A stretch of DNA of 64,000 nt. It comes from Ampelomyces quisqualis. Lineage: Eukaryota > Ascomycota > Dothideomycetes > Pleosporales > Phaeosphaeriaceae. How positions within the stretch are numbered: the first letter of the stretch is position 1; every line of letters starts with the position of its first letter. The notes below the pieces were generated by a model. It made no database searches and was not told the origin of the DNA. It worked only from the letters and a program-made list of their open reading frames with translations. Location of the stretch: positions 310,001 to 374,000 of the forward strand of contig JAGTXZ010000014.1 in NCBI GenBank assembly GCA_018398575.1, given 5' to 3'. The translations under genes and the position numbers were made by a program. Shown one piece after another: positions 22,891 to 34,114 of this stretch.

Positions 22891-23335
22891 ATTGCCCGAT
22901 GCTGAGATATTGTTCACTTACATATTGTATAGCGTCGTTGCTTACATTACAATCAGCCTGCAGAGTGAATGTGCGCTAACCTTCCGACTCACCAAGGCAG
23001 ACGCAGACAGCATCGTATTTCTCAGGGACGATGTTCTATACCTGATGACACCACTACGATGGTAGTATGTACAATGTAAGCACTGTGTGAGAAGTGCATG
23101 GAGGTCTCTGATAACGCACCCTTGACGGTGGATCTTGGCGCAATGACGGCATGCCAAACTTTTCCCCGCGACATAACAACGACAACTTTGCGTGTTGGAG
23201 ATTTAGTAACCTAGGGATCGCTTTTACATTGTTGCGTCCTCTCTTAGACGGGGTTATCACCGCCACCTCAGCATATATTATAAGCCTCGTCACGATACGA
23301 TTGAGCGCTGCAACCCCTCCACCAGCCCCTCCAAA
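22891..23335. other. Intergenic, no gene seen
   Basis: It lies upstream of CIA1. Short overlapping frames only. A TATA-like catatattataa lies at 23272-23283, about 55 bp before the CIA1 start. Confidence 0.4.
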
Positions 23336-24658
23336 ATGTCAAAGTCACGGCCATATACCCTCAAACCGCTCGCAACCCTTTCCCCGCCATCGACTTCGCG
23401 AACGTGGCAAACCGCACCACATCCGACGCTACCGATTGTCGCAACAGCCTGCTCCGACCGCAGTGTCCGCGTGTACAACCTCACATCCTTCACGCTCCTG
23501 CACTCGATAACAGGGGGGCACAAGCGCAGCGTGCGGGCTGTGTCATGGAAGCCCGGAACCAAGGGGCAAAGTGTGCTAGCTACTGGAAGCTTCGACTCGA
23601 GTGCAGGCATCTGGCGACGTGAGGAAGGTTCCTTGGACGAAAATGACTTTACAAATCGGCGCGTAGGCGGGGACGAGGACGAAGATGGCAGAGAGGAAGA
23701 CGACGACTATCAGTTCGCATGCATCCTCGACGGCCACGAATCCGAAATCAAGTCGCTGTCATGGTCGCCCAGCGGCCAATACCTGGCGACGTGCTCACGC
23801 GACAAGTCGGTGTGGATATGGGAAGAGCTAGAAGACGACAACTTCGAAACAGTCGCCGTGCTGCAAGAACACGACGGCGACGTCAAATGCGTCGCCTGGC
23901 ACCCCGAAGAAGACCTACTTGCAAGCGCCAGCTACGACGACAGCGTGCGGTTGTACAAAGAAGACGCAGACGATTGGGTGCAAGTAGCCTGCATCGCCGG
24001 CTCCACAGGCCACAGCATGACTGTATGGTGGGTCGAGTTCGAAGGCTCAGGCCTGTCCAAGAAGGACTTCCGCGCCCATTGCGACACCTCATCTGCAGAC
24101 CAAAAACAACACATGGATACCCTGGAGCGCTCGGGTCCCCGACTAGCAACCTGCAGCGACGACAAGACGGTGCGAATATGGCGCCGCAAACCTCGCCATG
24201 GCCAAGACACGACCTCTTCAAACACAGGCATCCCGTCCATCATCCGCTCCGCCGCCATCGACGAGGATTGGCTCCAAGACGCCGTGCTCCCCCAAGTCCA
24301 CGAACGCGCCATCTACTCCGTCTCCTGGAGCCGCTCAACAGGCCTGATTGCGAGCGCGGGAAGCGATGGCAAAATCATTATCTACAAGGAGCAGTGGAGA
24401 GCACACGCACCCAACGGCGCCCAGGCAGACGAGATGCAAGTCGAGAGCGACCAGCCGCCATCTCCGACCGAATGGGTCGTTGTCGCAGAGCTCTTCTCGG
24501 CGCACGACGTTTTTGAGATCAATCACGTCACGTGGGCGAAGAGAGCGGACAAGGACAAGAGGTGGGATGGGGAGGAGGTGGTGGTTAGTACGGGGGATGA
24601 AGGCGAGGTTAGGGTATGGACGCTGGATGAGAGTGTTGCGACGGGAGGTGCGCCATGA
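23336..24658 (+). CDS. CIA1: Cytosolic iron-sulfur assembly protein 1 (WD40)
   Basis: WD40 scaffold of the CIA targeting complex, which delivers Fe-S clusters to cytosolic and nuclear proteins. One exon encodes 440 residues. The repeats follow CIAO1 order: WQTAPHPTLPIVATACSDRSVRVYNL, GHKRSVRAVSWKP, DGHESEIKSLSWSPSGQYLATCSRDKSVWIW, QEHDGDVKCVAWHPEEDLLASASYDDSVRLY, ATCSDDKTVRIW, HERAIYSVSWSRSTGLIASAGSDGKIIIY and a last blade with FEINHVTWA. An acidic insertion at about residues 100-125 and extra loop sequence lengthen it relative to yeast (330 residues). It converges on the JmjC gene. Confidence 0.94.
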   Translation: MSKSRPYTLKPLATLSPPSTSRTWQTAPHPTLPIVATACSDRSVRVYNLTSFTLLHSITGGHKRSVRAVSWKPGTKGQSVLATGSFDSSAGIWRREEGSLDENDFTNRRVGGDEDEDGREEDDDYQFACILDGHESEIKSLSWSPSGQYLATCSRDKSVWIWEELEDDNFETVAVLQEHDGDVKCVAWHPEEDLLASASYDDSVRLYKEDADDWVQVACIAGSTGHSMTVWWVEFEGSGLSKKDFRAHCDTSSADQKQHMDTLERSGPRLATCSDDKTVRIWRRKPRHGQDTTSSNTGIPSIIRSAAIDEDWLQDAVLPQVHERAIYSVSWSRSTGLIASAGSDGKIIIYKEQWRAHAPNGAQADEMQVESDQPPSPTEWVVVAELFSAHDVFEINHVTWAKRADKDKRWDGEEVVVSTGDEGEVRVWTLDESVATGGAP

Positions 24659-24893
24659 GAAGCCACATACACATGGATTGAAGTGAACCGATACAATAAG
24701 AGTAATCGCCTCGGAAACATGGTTTGAAGAATCTGTAGTCCCCCGTGCCGCCGACTCGACGATGAAGCTACCATCACCAGCCTAGCACTTACAACTTGGA
24801 ATCATCAAACCGCCCTTGCACGTAGTTCCCATGACGCCCCGCCAAGTAAAACATATCAACCCTCCATGCATCATCTCCCGGCCCCTCAATCCA

Positions 24894-27800
24894 TCACATC
24901 GTCTTCCGCGGCCTTCCCCTGCCCCTTTTCGCCGTGCCCCCACCTCTCGTCGGCACCAACGACGCCCTCCCCATCGTCCTCTTAGGCGCAGGCGCCTGCG
25001 CAGGAATGGCGTCCTCGCTGTCAGACTCCGACAGTCCAACATCCTTGCTGTGCCTGTTCACAGCCGTAAAGCCAGACACAGGAGCCATGAGAGACGTCGT
25101 GGTCGTGGTTGTCGTCTTGCTGGACTCGCCATTGCGTTTTGCGGCTGTGATTCTAATTTTCTTGCCAATCATACCGGGTTGTGTGAAGAGGGAGTTTGTC
25201 GCTAGTGTAGGGCCGGTGTGCGTGGGTGCAGGTGCTAGAGGAAGTGAGGCAGATGGGTTGAGAGCTGGTGCGAGTTCAAGTTCTTCTGGTTCGGAGAGGC
25301 TGCCGAGGAAGTCATCGACCATGTTATTTGCGTCGTTGTCTGAGCCTTCGAAAAGAGCTATTTTCGCGCGGAGATTTGCTTGCACTTCGCGTTCAGCGGC
25401 TTCGAGTCGGTCTTTTTTTGCGTTGGCTGCTTCTTGTTTCTTTTGGGCTTCGAGAGCGGCGGCTGCAGCTTGCTGGGCTAGGAGGAGTGCTTCGCTAGAC
25501 TGGTCGTCTTCCTCGTGGATCCCGTCTTCATCAGACCCATCTCCGGTGCTGTTCTGGCTCGGTTGCGGGTGTTTCGGAGGTCGTCCACTGGGCCGGATAC
25601 TTGCCTTTGGCTTCGGTGGCATTGCTTTCCTCCGTTCATTATTCTCGCGTCTCCGCTCAAGATCCTTTTCTCGACCAGGTCGCACAGCCCCATCCCTGAA
25701 GTCAGGAGGCAGCTCCGTCGGCATATCCTCTTCGCCCTGGTTCTTGCGCGCTAACCAGTTAGAAGCTCGTCCGTGAGAGCGGCTCGTATATTCGACATCG
25801 TCCTCCTCGTCGGCGAATTCCTCATCAGAGTCGACAGTGATCTCTTCGAAGCGCCGACTTCCTCGTGCACGCCCGGGCTTCGATGGTCCCCCGACATCAC
25901 TGTTCCGTTTCCTCGTGTTGTAGGCCTCATCCTCTTCAATACGATAACGGAAAGTCTTTGCAGCCTTCTCCTTCTCGACAAGCCGCTTTGATGTGTTTAC
26001 TTTGGGCAGAACATCGGATTGTAGGATGGAACCCATCTCGGTTGGACCATCAATTTCTTCTGGGGTGCTTTGGTGGACGACTTGTGGACGGTCGGGAACT
26101 GCGCGGTTTCTGATCTGCTCCAGGAGACCGGTCCTAAGGGAAAGCTTGACAATCCTTGACTTGTTCTTCATCCTAGCAGCAACCAGGAGGAATCGGTCAT
26201 CACGCTTGGCTTCTTCCAGAAGTTTCCTTTGCACCTCCTTTTGGTACTGCTTACCAGACACATTCTTTGGCTGAAGTGATTGCGAAGACTCGTCCTTCTT
26301 TGGTTTCTTTGGTTTCTTCTTGCGACGCCTGTTCCCTTCCTCGTCATCGTCGTCTCGCCCGCGTTTCTGACCCAAGCGAGGGATTTCGCCGTTTGCGTTT
26401 GGGTCCGCATAATAGGAATCAATGCCATCAGGTAGATCGAGCTGATGACCGTCGCCCTTGTCATTTATGTTGCCGTTTGTATCCTCAACAGGAGAGTAAG
26501 CAATACCTTCACGGGCAAATGCATGATCATCGTCGATGTATCGGGGGTCTAGGGACGGATCCGCCATCTTGTCGACCTCGGCTTGATGAACGCGTCGCTG
26601 CATTGCGTTCTGACCTGAGCCCTCCTCTTCGCGCAACCAGCTCAGGTTCGATACGCTGAAGTCTACAAGACATTCCACGGAACGCGGATCAGCAACCTTC
26701 TTTGTATCATGGCCGAGAAGAGTACCCTTAGGCTCGTAAGGATTCTGTCGAGCATCACGTCGACATGCACCCGTGTTGCAAACCCTTGTACAATGTGGGC
26801 ATTTCCAGCTGCGATTTTCCATGACGCTCAGAGGCATCAGGTCGTGTGCTCGGAACAACGTGCCATAGCAGTAAGCCAGATCACAGCTCGAGCAGAAAGC
26901 CATTTTCCATTTGGGATGCCGATGCAGACAGAAATGACATGACTTGTGTTTGCTGAGCCATTGTTTCGATTTCTTGTTGCTGGCCTTCTTGACGTTGCCG
27001 TACTCGTCGACTATGGGCTCATCATCGTCGGAATTGCTTTCGGGCTGAGGGTTCTTGATGTCGACAAAGGGTCGGAGACGCAGTTGTTCCTGGCACACTT
27101 GAGCTACCGTCTTCTTGCCAAGGTATCTCCGCTCTTCTTGAAGAGGAAGCGGCGTCTTCTCTGTCATGTGTCCATCGATGTCGATGATCTGCGCCCGCCA
27201 CTCCTCGTACTTGTGAATCAAGTCTTTCCATTTCCACTGCTCGACCCAAGTATATCCAGACTGGCAACCACAACTGCGACCCATGCAATAGCAGTCCATG
27301 CACACATCGTATGGCTCCTCAATCTCGTCACTGAAGAGGTTCTTGCAACTCTTGCAGCTCAAGAAACGGTTGAACACATTGCAACGACAATACGCACACG
27401 TGACGTTGCTGTCGTATGGAAGGAATTCTGGATGCTCGCGAGAGTCTGGCGCAAACATCTCCGATAACAAAATAGTCCTGTACAGGTCGAAGAGCTTCTT
27501 GAAGTCTTTCTGGATTTGGCGGACCTTTACGGAGCGCTGAATAGCTTCCGCATTCTCTCCCCCGATCTCCACCTGCGCGCGAGCAGATTTGATGAGACTA
27601 GAATACTTCTGGAGAGTGTAGTAGACAATGGCCTTGTTTTTGTACTGCTCGTCACGGCAAACGACTCGCGAGTTAGGCAGCGCCTCATTTATTGCCATTT
27701 CGAGGGTTTCTGCCGTAGTCCGGTTCCAAGCAATCTTCATGGTCCGGGTACCGCGGTTCCAAACTTGGTGCGGGGCGAGAGGCGGAATGAGAATAAAGTC

Positions 27801-28753
27801 TCCGGGCCGCTGTTCGACCACATAGGTTTTGAAGGGCGCCTTCTTCCACGCGGCCAGCTGTGCAAAGTGGTTCTCGACCTCGATGTCGTGGCCAAGTACT
27901 GATAGCCAATACTCGGAGACCACATGTCTGTCCTTGGACTCGGTCATGAACCAGAGGGAGGAGCCAGGGCGCTCGGGCTTGCCATCCTCACTGATCTGCC
28001 CTGAAGCGTTGACCATGATGTTCTGACCTAGGGAGGCGCACATCTCCCTGTGTGATGGCGTGTATGTGCCTTCGTGGCCGATGTAACACATGAGATTCTC
28101 TGCGCGCATCTCTGGCGGCAGACTGCTCATCAGATCTCCGGCGCGCCCAATTCCACGCCCCTTGCGCCCAGCACCTTCGTCCAATGCGCCCGGGCCACCG
28201 ACCTCGCCAGTGCTCTCATTGAGATAGAACAGGCCCGGAGGTATATGGTCCTTGAGCTTGTCCTGCCACACTTGCGGGCAGTCGATGTCCTTGAGGTATA
28301 TGCGCTGGCGCGTTTTGTCGCGGTACCGCTCGGGCGCATCGAAGAACTGGTCAGTCAGCTTGCTCATGTGCTTGAGGTAGTGCTTGATGGTGAGCGGAAT
28401 CGAGTCCTTGGTCGTGAGATTCCGCGCGTTCTCGACTACGAGTTGTCAGTGTGCGAGGTGGTTAGTGGTCGAGCATACTGCGCACCTTTATCGCCATGGT
28501 TGTCGCGCAGCCACGAGGGCGTGAAGGTCCAAGGGTCGAGCACCTCCTCAAAGCCATCGATGACAAGCGGCTTGCCGCCCAGTATCACGTGCAGCAGGAC
28601 AAGCTTCTCGAACTGGTCGATGCCATTGTTTGCGATCATCTCATACGAGATGCGGTCCACATACTGGAAGTTGTCGTTGGTCTCGACGAAGGTACGCACG
28701 TCGAAATCCGGCGGTATGGGCTCAAAGGAAGCCCGGGGGCGCGCGGCCGGCAT
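24894..28753 (-). CDS. JmjC-domain protein with zf-4CXXC_R1 zinc finger
   Basis: Two exons, 28753-28486 and 28435-24894 (50 bp intron), give 1,269 residues. A JmjC domain occupies about residues 150-360. The iron site is the H-x-E in PSHREMCASLGQNIMV and the distal His in PPLAPHQVWNRGTRTMKIAW. Cys-rich regions follow: CAYCRCNVFNRFLSCKSC with CMDCYCMGRSCGC, then CHFCLHRHPKWKMAFCSSCDLAYC and CPHCTRVCNTGAC, the zf-4CXXC_R1 arrangement. The C-terminal half is charged and low in complexity, with an AT-hook-like RGRGRPRK at the end. Demethylase or other hydroxylase activity is expected from the HxE...H set, but the substrate is unknown. Confidence 0.88.
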
Positions 28754-29136
28754 CGCGTGCCTTGCTCAACACCATCCACGGGTCGTGTTTGCGGGCGGGG
28801 TTGGGGATCCTGCAGGGTCGCCGCGACACAAGCACGATGACAAAGCGAAGCTACGGGTTGGCACGCAGGCGGTCTAGTAGGTGTCGCGAGCAGAGCACAG
28901 TGGCCGTCGAGGGGGTAGCAATCCGTGCAAGCGGGCGGCAATTGATCGATGTGGCGTCGTCGGGGTGGGCGACGCGACTCGCTACCTGTAGGTGAGGCTG
29001 GGACTGCATATCACGTGCCGACGAGAATTAGCGTGCTTTCCACACTCATCCCTCATCGCTCACCATCCCACGGTCGCCGATGGTGGTGACATGAACCTCA
29101 CTGAGCTCCAGGCTTTGGAAGACCACGACTGGTTGA
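28754..29136. promoter_or_regulatory. Divergent promoter region, JmjC gene and COQ2
   Basis: A 383 bp gap between head-to-head starts. The COQ2 start is uncertain, so the true gap may be longer. No motif was recognised. Confidence 0.35.
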
Positions 29137-30471
29137 TTGGCATGCATTGATCGCCACACACGCCAAACCTCCTGCTGGCAAACAAGCCGCTTCATGCGTC
29201 CCATCATGGGCCTCGCCAAAACATGTCCCCCTGTGCTCTCGACAAACCTCTGCCGGTACACGCTACGGCAAGTGCCAATGCCATGGTCTAGGGCATCTTT
29301 ACTGGAACGCCGGCCAGCAAGTCGGCTTGCCGCCACGTCAAGATCATTGGCGCCATATCGACCATGTATACTTCAGCTAGTCAGTCGCTCCAGTTCGCCA
29401 GGCCGATGCGTGGGCCCGTACGCAGGCATAGCAACTACTCAAAACGTACCTCGTTTGGTGCTCCCGGACTACTCTCCTCCCACGACTGGCGTCCTCTCAT
29501 ACCTACCTCGACAAGTCGTTCCATATGCTGAACTCATGAGGATCGACAAACCCACTGGTTCCTACTACCTCTTTTTCCCATGTCTGTTCAGCACTTTGGT
29601 TGCAGCGACTGTGGCTACGCCCATCGCTGCACCGTCCGCAGTCATTAGCACTACGGCACTCTTCTTCACTGGAGCTCTTGTCATGAGAGGTGCTGGGTGC
29701 ACTATCAACGACCTCTGGGATCGCAACCTTGACCCTCTTGTGGAACGAACACGACTTCGGCCGATAGCTCGACGCGCCATCTCTCCCCAGAAGGCAGTTG
29801 TGTTCCTTGGAGGTCAGCTGTTCACTGGACTGGCAGTGCTTCTCTCACTCCCCTTTGAGTGCTTTTGGTATGCGACGCCGTCATTGTTGTTGGTGGCTAC
29901 ATATCCTTTGGCCAAACGCGTTACCTACTACCCACAATTTGTTCTCGGCCTCACTTTCTCATGGGGTGCCATGATGGGCTTCCCCGCTCTGGGCATAGAT
30001 CTGCTGTCCAATCAGTCTGCGCTCATAGCAGCCTCGTGTCTCTATGCAAGCAACGCTGCTTGGACAGTGCTATATGACATGATATACGCGCATATGGACA
30101 TCAAAGATGATGTGAAGGCTGGTATCAAGAGCATCGCGCTCAAGCACGAGAAAGAGACCAAAACTGTCTTATCCGGCTTGGCTATGGTGCAACTTGGTCT
30201 ACTAGCTGCTACCGGAGTCGCCGCGGGATTGGGACCACTCTTTTTTGTAGGGTCATGCGGTGGTGCAGCGCTCACTCTTGGTACCATGATTCGGAGAGTG
30301 AAGCTGAAGGAAGTCAAGAACTGCTGGTGGTGGTTCGTGAATGGGGCCTGGCTCACAGGTGGAGCGATAAGTCTGGGCCTGGCGGGCGAATATCTTGCAC
30401 GTCTCTACGGCCTTTATGACGAGGAAGGAACTACCATCGCACGGGCCGATCAAAAGCCTGCTACAGCCTAA
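29137..30471 (+). CDS. COQ2: 4-hydroxybenzoate polyprenyltransferase, mitochondrial
   Basis: Attaches the polyprenyl tail to 4-hydroxybenzoate in ubiquinone synthesis in the inner mitochondrial membrane. The frame encodes up to 444 residues. The conserved part starts at about residue 110 (LPDYSPPTTGVLSYLP, YAELMRIDKPTGSYYLFFPC). The two Asp-rich prenyl diphosphate/Mg sites are NDLWDRNLD and YDMIYAHMDIKDD, separated by membrane helices as in UbiA enzymes. The first 100 residues are basic and Ser-rich, a plausible presequence. Several Met codons there (29137, 29194 and later) could start translation, and a short 5' intron cannot be excluded. Confidence 0.92.
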   Translation: MACIDRHTRQTSCWQTSRFMRPIMGLAKTCPPVLSTNLCRYTLRQVPMPWSRASLLERRPASRLAATSRSLAPYRPCILQLVSRSSSPGRCVGPYAGIATTQNVPRLVLPDYSPPTTGVLSYLPRQVVPYAELMRIDKPTGSYYLFFPCLFSTLVAATVATPIAAPSAVISTTALFFTGALVMRGAGCTINDLWDRNLDPLVERTRLRPIARRAISPQKAVVFLGGQLFTGLAVLLSLPFECFWYATPSLLLVATYPLAKRVTYYPQFVLGLTFSWGAMMGFPALGIDLLSNQSALIAASCLYASNAAWTVLYDMIYAHMDIKDDVKAGIKSIALKHEKETKTVLSGLAMVQLGLLAATGVAAGLGPLFFVGSCGGAALTLGTMIRRVKLKEVKNCWWWFVNGAWLTGGAISLGLAGEYLARLYGLYDEEGTTIARADQKPATA

Positions 30472-30636
30472 GGTACCACGTACAACAGCAAATATCCCTG
30501 CTTGGTGGAGCTCGACGATTCATGATAGGTTTCTTGCATGTTGTCCATGTACTTTACAAAATACTGCATGTCTACTGATATTAGCATGAAGCTGGTTCAC
30601 CTCGAGATTATCAAAATGAATGGGTTCCGCGCAAAT

Positions 30637-31020
30637 CTATAATTGAAGCCCACTCGGAGCGACGTCATATTCAGGGAGAAGAACCTTATAGGTACCGGCC
30701 ATCTCCATGAGGAGGAGATCGGTCTCCGCAACATGCCGCGCCAACGGCATCGCAAACTTGTCCAGCACCCGAGCATCGGCCCTGGACAACGCCTCGTGGT
30801 CATCCCGCGAGTTCAAGGCTCTGGCGACAACGCCATCTTCATTTCACACGTTCACCTGCCTGAATAAGGTGGCCAAGCAAGTCCGCCGGCGCGGTGCCCG
30901 GGTTCACCCAAACCTGAGGCGGAGCATTCCTAGTGGAGTTGAACAAGAGTCCAGGCACAACATCACTTCAAACCATTTATCCATTGTTGCAATTGGCGAT
31001 GGATCGGAAATACTTGACAT
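30637..31020 (-). pseudogene. Broken small coding sequence, family unknown
   Basis: On the minus strand a Met at 31020 (MSSISDPSPIATMDKWFE) is followed, after a frame change near 30965, by DVVPGLLFNSTRN and VWVNPGTAPADLLGHLIQAG. After a second change near 30853 the sequence reads GVVARALNSRDDHEALSRAD and ends LLPEYDVAPSGLQL with a stop at 30637. Amino acid composition is protein-like through all three pieces. No GT-AG intron of normal length repairs the shifts: the only candidate is 19 bp. I do not recognise the family. It could be a recently broken gene, or an intact one if there are sequence errors. Confidence 0.4.
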
Positions 31021-32660
31021 GACGACAAGACTGGCGCCTTATGTGTCACTACAATAATCAGATGATACTGAAAAAGGAAAGTACAAGCGGCATTGGACGA
31101 GTGAGGATTTATCAACCAACGTCAATCATCGCCAAGTGCCTAGTTCACCAAAGATTGACTGTCTTCGATGCTTCCAGTAAACCCTCTGACTTCGTAACGA
31201 CTTATCTTGGATCTGGTCCAGCTTCCTAAATCTTGGAATATCTGGCTCTCCAATTACGTGGGACAGAACTTCGGCTGAAGGACTACAGTAGGCAACGAGG
31301 CACGATAGGATGACGCACCTTCAATGACGGCCGCAAGGGTGCCGACAAGTACAGATAGTAATCATCTTGGTCGATGAAGGATTCCAGTGTTGCAATTAGG
31401 GCGCTTTCACCCACTTCATACTGTATCAAAGCACACCGCTGCCATGACTCGCATTGCTTCCCTTGCCGCTCTTTGTTCTGCCTTGGACAACGAACAGGCC
31501 GCCTGTGCCTACTGTGTTGCCGCCAAAGATGCTGTAAGGAAGCAGTACTTGTCAGAAAGACTTCTCTACGGCATGTCAGTGCTTGTTCGGCTATGTGCAG
31601 CAGTAGGTCAAAAGATTATACCAACGTGTGCACGACTCGTAATGATACGAGTGCTTACATCTCAAATCGTCCTGTCTGCTTTCATGAAACCCAAATTGTA
31701 GAATATGTTGGCTTGCTTCACGATTCAATGCTTTCGGACTTTACAGATAGACAGGTGTTGCAGACCATTGCCTTTTATCAATCGTGACGCTCATGTAGGC
31801 GTCAGCACCAAGCAAAATTATCACCAGGGATGTGAAAGAGCGAGTATAGTAAGAGAGTGGTATAGTTGATGGAGATGATAAAGATGTAGTTGGTAAGCGG
31901 CTTCCAGCTCCTTGAGGCTTTGGATTAATGATCAAAATAAAGAAATGTGTTATGAGAAGATACTATTGATTGCTGTTTCACGGCCCCCCTTTTGGTCACG
32001 CTTACGAACTGACGGACTTTTATAGCATTCCACTGCCAGTAGCCTGCACAAAACTACGTCAACGACGAAAGTAACAGTCACCACATTGCCGGCCTGACCG
32101 TCATACATGCAGGAGGGTGGAATTGCTGTGGTTCCAAGACGCATCTGGATTGGGTGTGGCTAAGGTGGCTGGTTAGCGTCTGCGTGCACGGCTTGCCGTC
32201 CTAGCCGTTGAGGCGTAAGGCTAACATGTATACCTGGGGTTTAGTCAGTCATGTGGTCGCAGTCCTTGTCAGAGCAGGCGCTGATGCATGCTTTGTTCGG
32301 GGGAGGACAGACAAGTCGGCTTGTGGTTGGCTTAAAGCGTGGAAACACACGGGCATATGTGGGCTTCAACGCGTCCACCGGTGACCACATAAGAAGCTTG
32401 GGAACGGGAATAGTGTCTTGTCAATACGCGTACAAAAGATACGGGGTCTTGGCAGCATGGAGATGGGTGCATATATACTTTGTGGATGCCCCAGGTGGGG
32501 GACGAGGTATAAACCACCGAAGCTATTCATCATCCACAACAAAACGATCCACACTCAGCTTCATCAACACCAGACAACACTATCAGTATAGCACAGAACT
32601 CCAACAAACAAACAATACCTCCTCATCGTCAACCCCATCGTCTCCAAGACTACATTGCCG
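31021..32660. other. Intergenic, no gene seen
   Basis: About 1.6 kb. Short plus-strand frames near 31374-31787 and 32251-32664 show no recognisable domain and are not annotated. CT/CA-rich sequence precedes the next start. Confidence 0.45.
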
Positions 32661-33176
32661 ATGACAGACCGCCACACCACACCCATCAACACTCGAGACT
32701 TGACCTCAAGACTCACCCAAATCGAGCGCGACACCCAGACCCCAAATGAAACCACCATCAGCTCTTCCAACACGCCCCCCAGACCCCGAGGACCCCGAAC
32801 CCCCTCCCTCGACTCCCTCGCCACGCCCAAATTCTCCAGGTCCTCAACAATGTCCACAACAGACAGTTGCGGCCCCGACTTCCCGCAACTGCACGTCGCG
32901 CCCGCCGTCCCACTTACCAAGGCGAACAGATCGAGCGTCGAAATCCGCGCTGGCGGGTTCAGCAAGCCGAGGGTTAACAAGAGGAGTCGACGTGATGCAA
33001 GCAGCAGTGCGACGGGGAGTGAGGGCGCGGGAGCAGAGGATTTTAGGTATTACGGGAGGCATGCGAATCAGTGGTTGTTCGACGACTTTAGTGTTACGGA
33101 ATCGCTTAAGAGGGGGTGGGGGAAGGTGTTTGGGAAGGATGGGGGTGGGCAGGATTGGTATGAGAAGAGGGAGTGA
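32661..33176 (+). CDS. Small uncharacterised protein
   Basis: A single-exon frame of 171 residues starting at the ATG at 32661. The N-terminal two thirds are Ser/Thr/Pro-rich and disordered-looking (TPPRPRGPRTPSLDSLATPK). The C-terminus is more ordered: DFRYYGRHANQWLFDDFSVTESLKRGWGKVF. From memory, the NQWLF-x-x-FS-V-T-E block recurs in small uncharacterised ascomycete proteins. No catalytic motif, signal peptide or membrane segment is seen. Function unknown. Confidence 0.65.
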   Translation: MTDRHTTPINTRDLTSRLTQIERDTQTPNETTISSSNTPPRPRGPRTPSLDSLATPKFSRSSTMSTTDSCGPDFPQLHVAPAVPLTKANRSSVEIRAGGFSKPRVNKRSRRDASSSATGSEGAGAEDFRYYGRHANQWLFDDFSVTESLKRGWGKVFGKDGGGQDWYEKRE

Positions 33177-34114
33177 ATGGTTGGCTGGCTGGAATGTGCA
33201 GGAGATTGAAGTGGTGGAGAGGAGATGTAGTTTGAATCAACCACCGTTGTTACCTGGACTAGGTGTATCTGACCTGGATGAGTGTCATGTTTTCTCGAGC
33301 TGGACTGACTGGTGGGGTAAAAGCGGTTGTTCTACATTCATTTTGTAGTGTTCAATATGATTGACTGGGGAAAGATGTAAGAGCGCAAGAGCGTGGCTGC
33401 CTCGCTTGAGCAACATGATTCGTACGACTATGACCAACCACTGTCCGTAATTTTAGCCATCAGAAGCCGAGTGCAAATCCCAAAGAGATTACCAGACAAG
33501 CCATCTAGCAGTCGTCAAGAACTCGTCAATAGTGGCATCGGCCATGCACGCAGTTTCGTTCCACCAGACCGAGATACGCTCAACTTTGAAGTGGGTACAT
33601 TGGTCCACACCATTCGCCTTGCGCGAACTAGGTACCACCATCTGCTCAGGAGTCATCTCTCGCGAGTCGCCTGAGAAAGCTTCCAACAGCAAACATCACC
33701 ATGAGCTTCAAGTCCACAAGAACGCCAAACAAGTTACCTGCAGCCACTGATTGCTCTTCGTTTGAAAAGGAACAAGGTGATGTAGCTGAGCTTACTGGCG
33801 CCCCACACTCGGTGCAGCTGAACATGAATGGCGTGTATGCCGCTCTCAATAAATTGCTACTAGACACTTTCCTTATGCGAGATCATGTTACGAATCCGCT
33901 TCGCACATGATGCAGACGCACAAAAGAATCCAGTTACTCACGACAAATAACGATTGGTGGTATCATTCGCTCCAAAAGAAAGGCGCCATCGCTATGTCTC
34001 AGAAGCAACAAGAACGAATAAGCACAATCATCAATGTCCTTCGAGGAACAAACGTCAAGTAAACACTAAGCCTGAAAGCGCGAATCAATTTCCAAAGATT
34101 CATGCTCCAATCGC
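33177..34114. other. Intergenic, no gene seen
   Basis: It lies between the small protein and the shugoshin stop. Small frames on both strands (for example 33393-33674) carry no recognisable feature. Confidence 0.45.

Noticed and set aside
23719..24516. 265-codon frame overlapping CIA1
   Set aside because: Arg-rich alternative frame of the WD40 gene with no recognisable motif.
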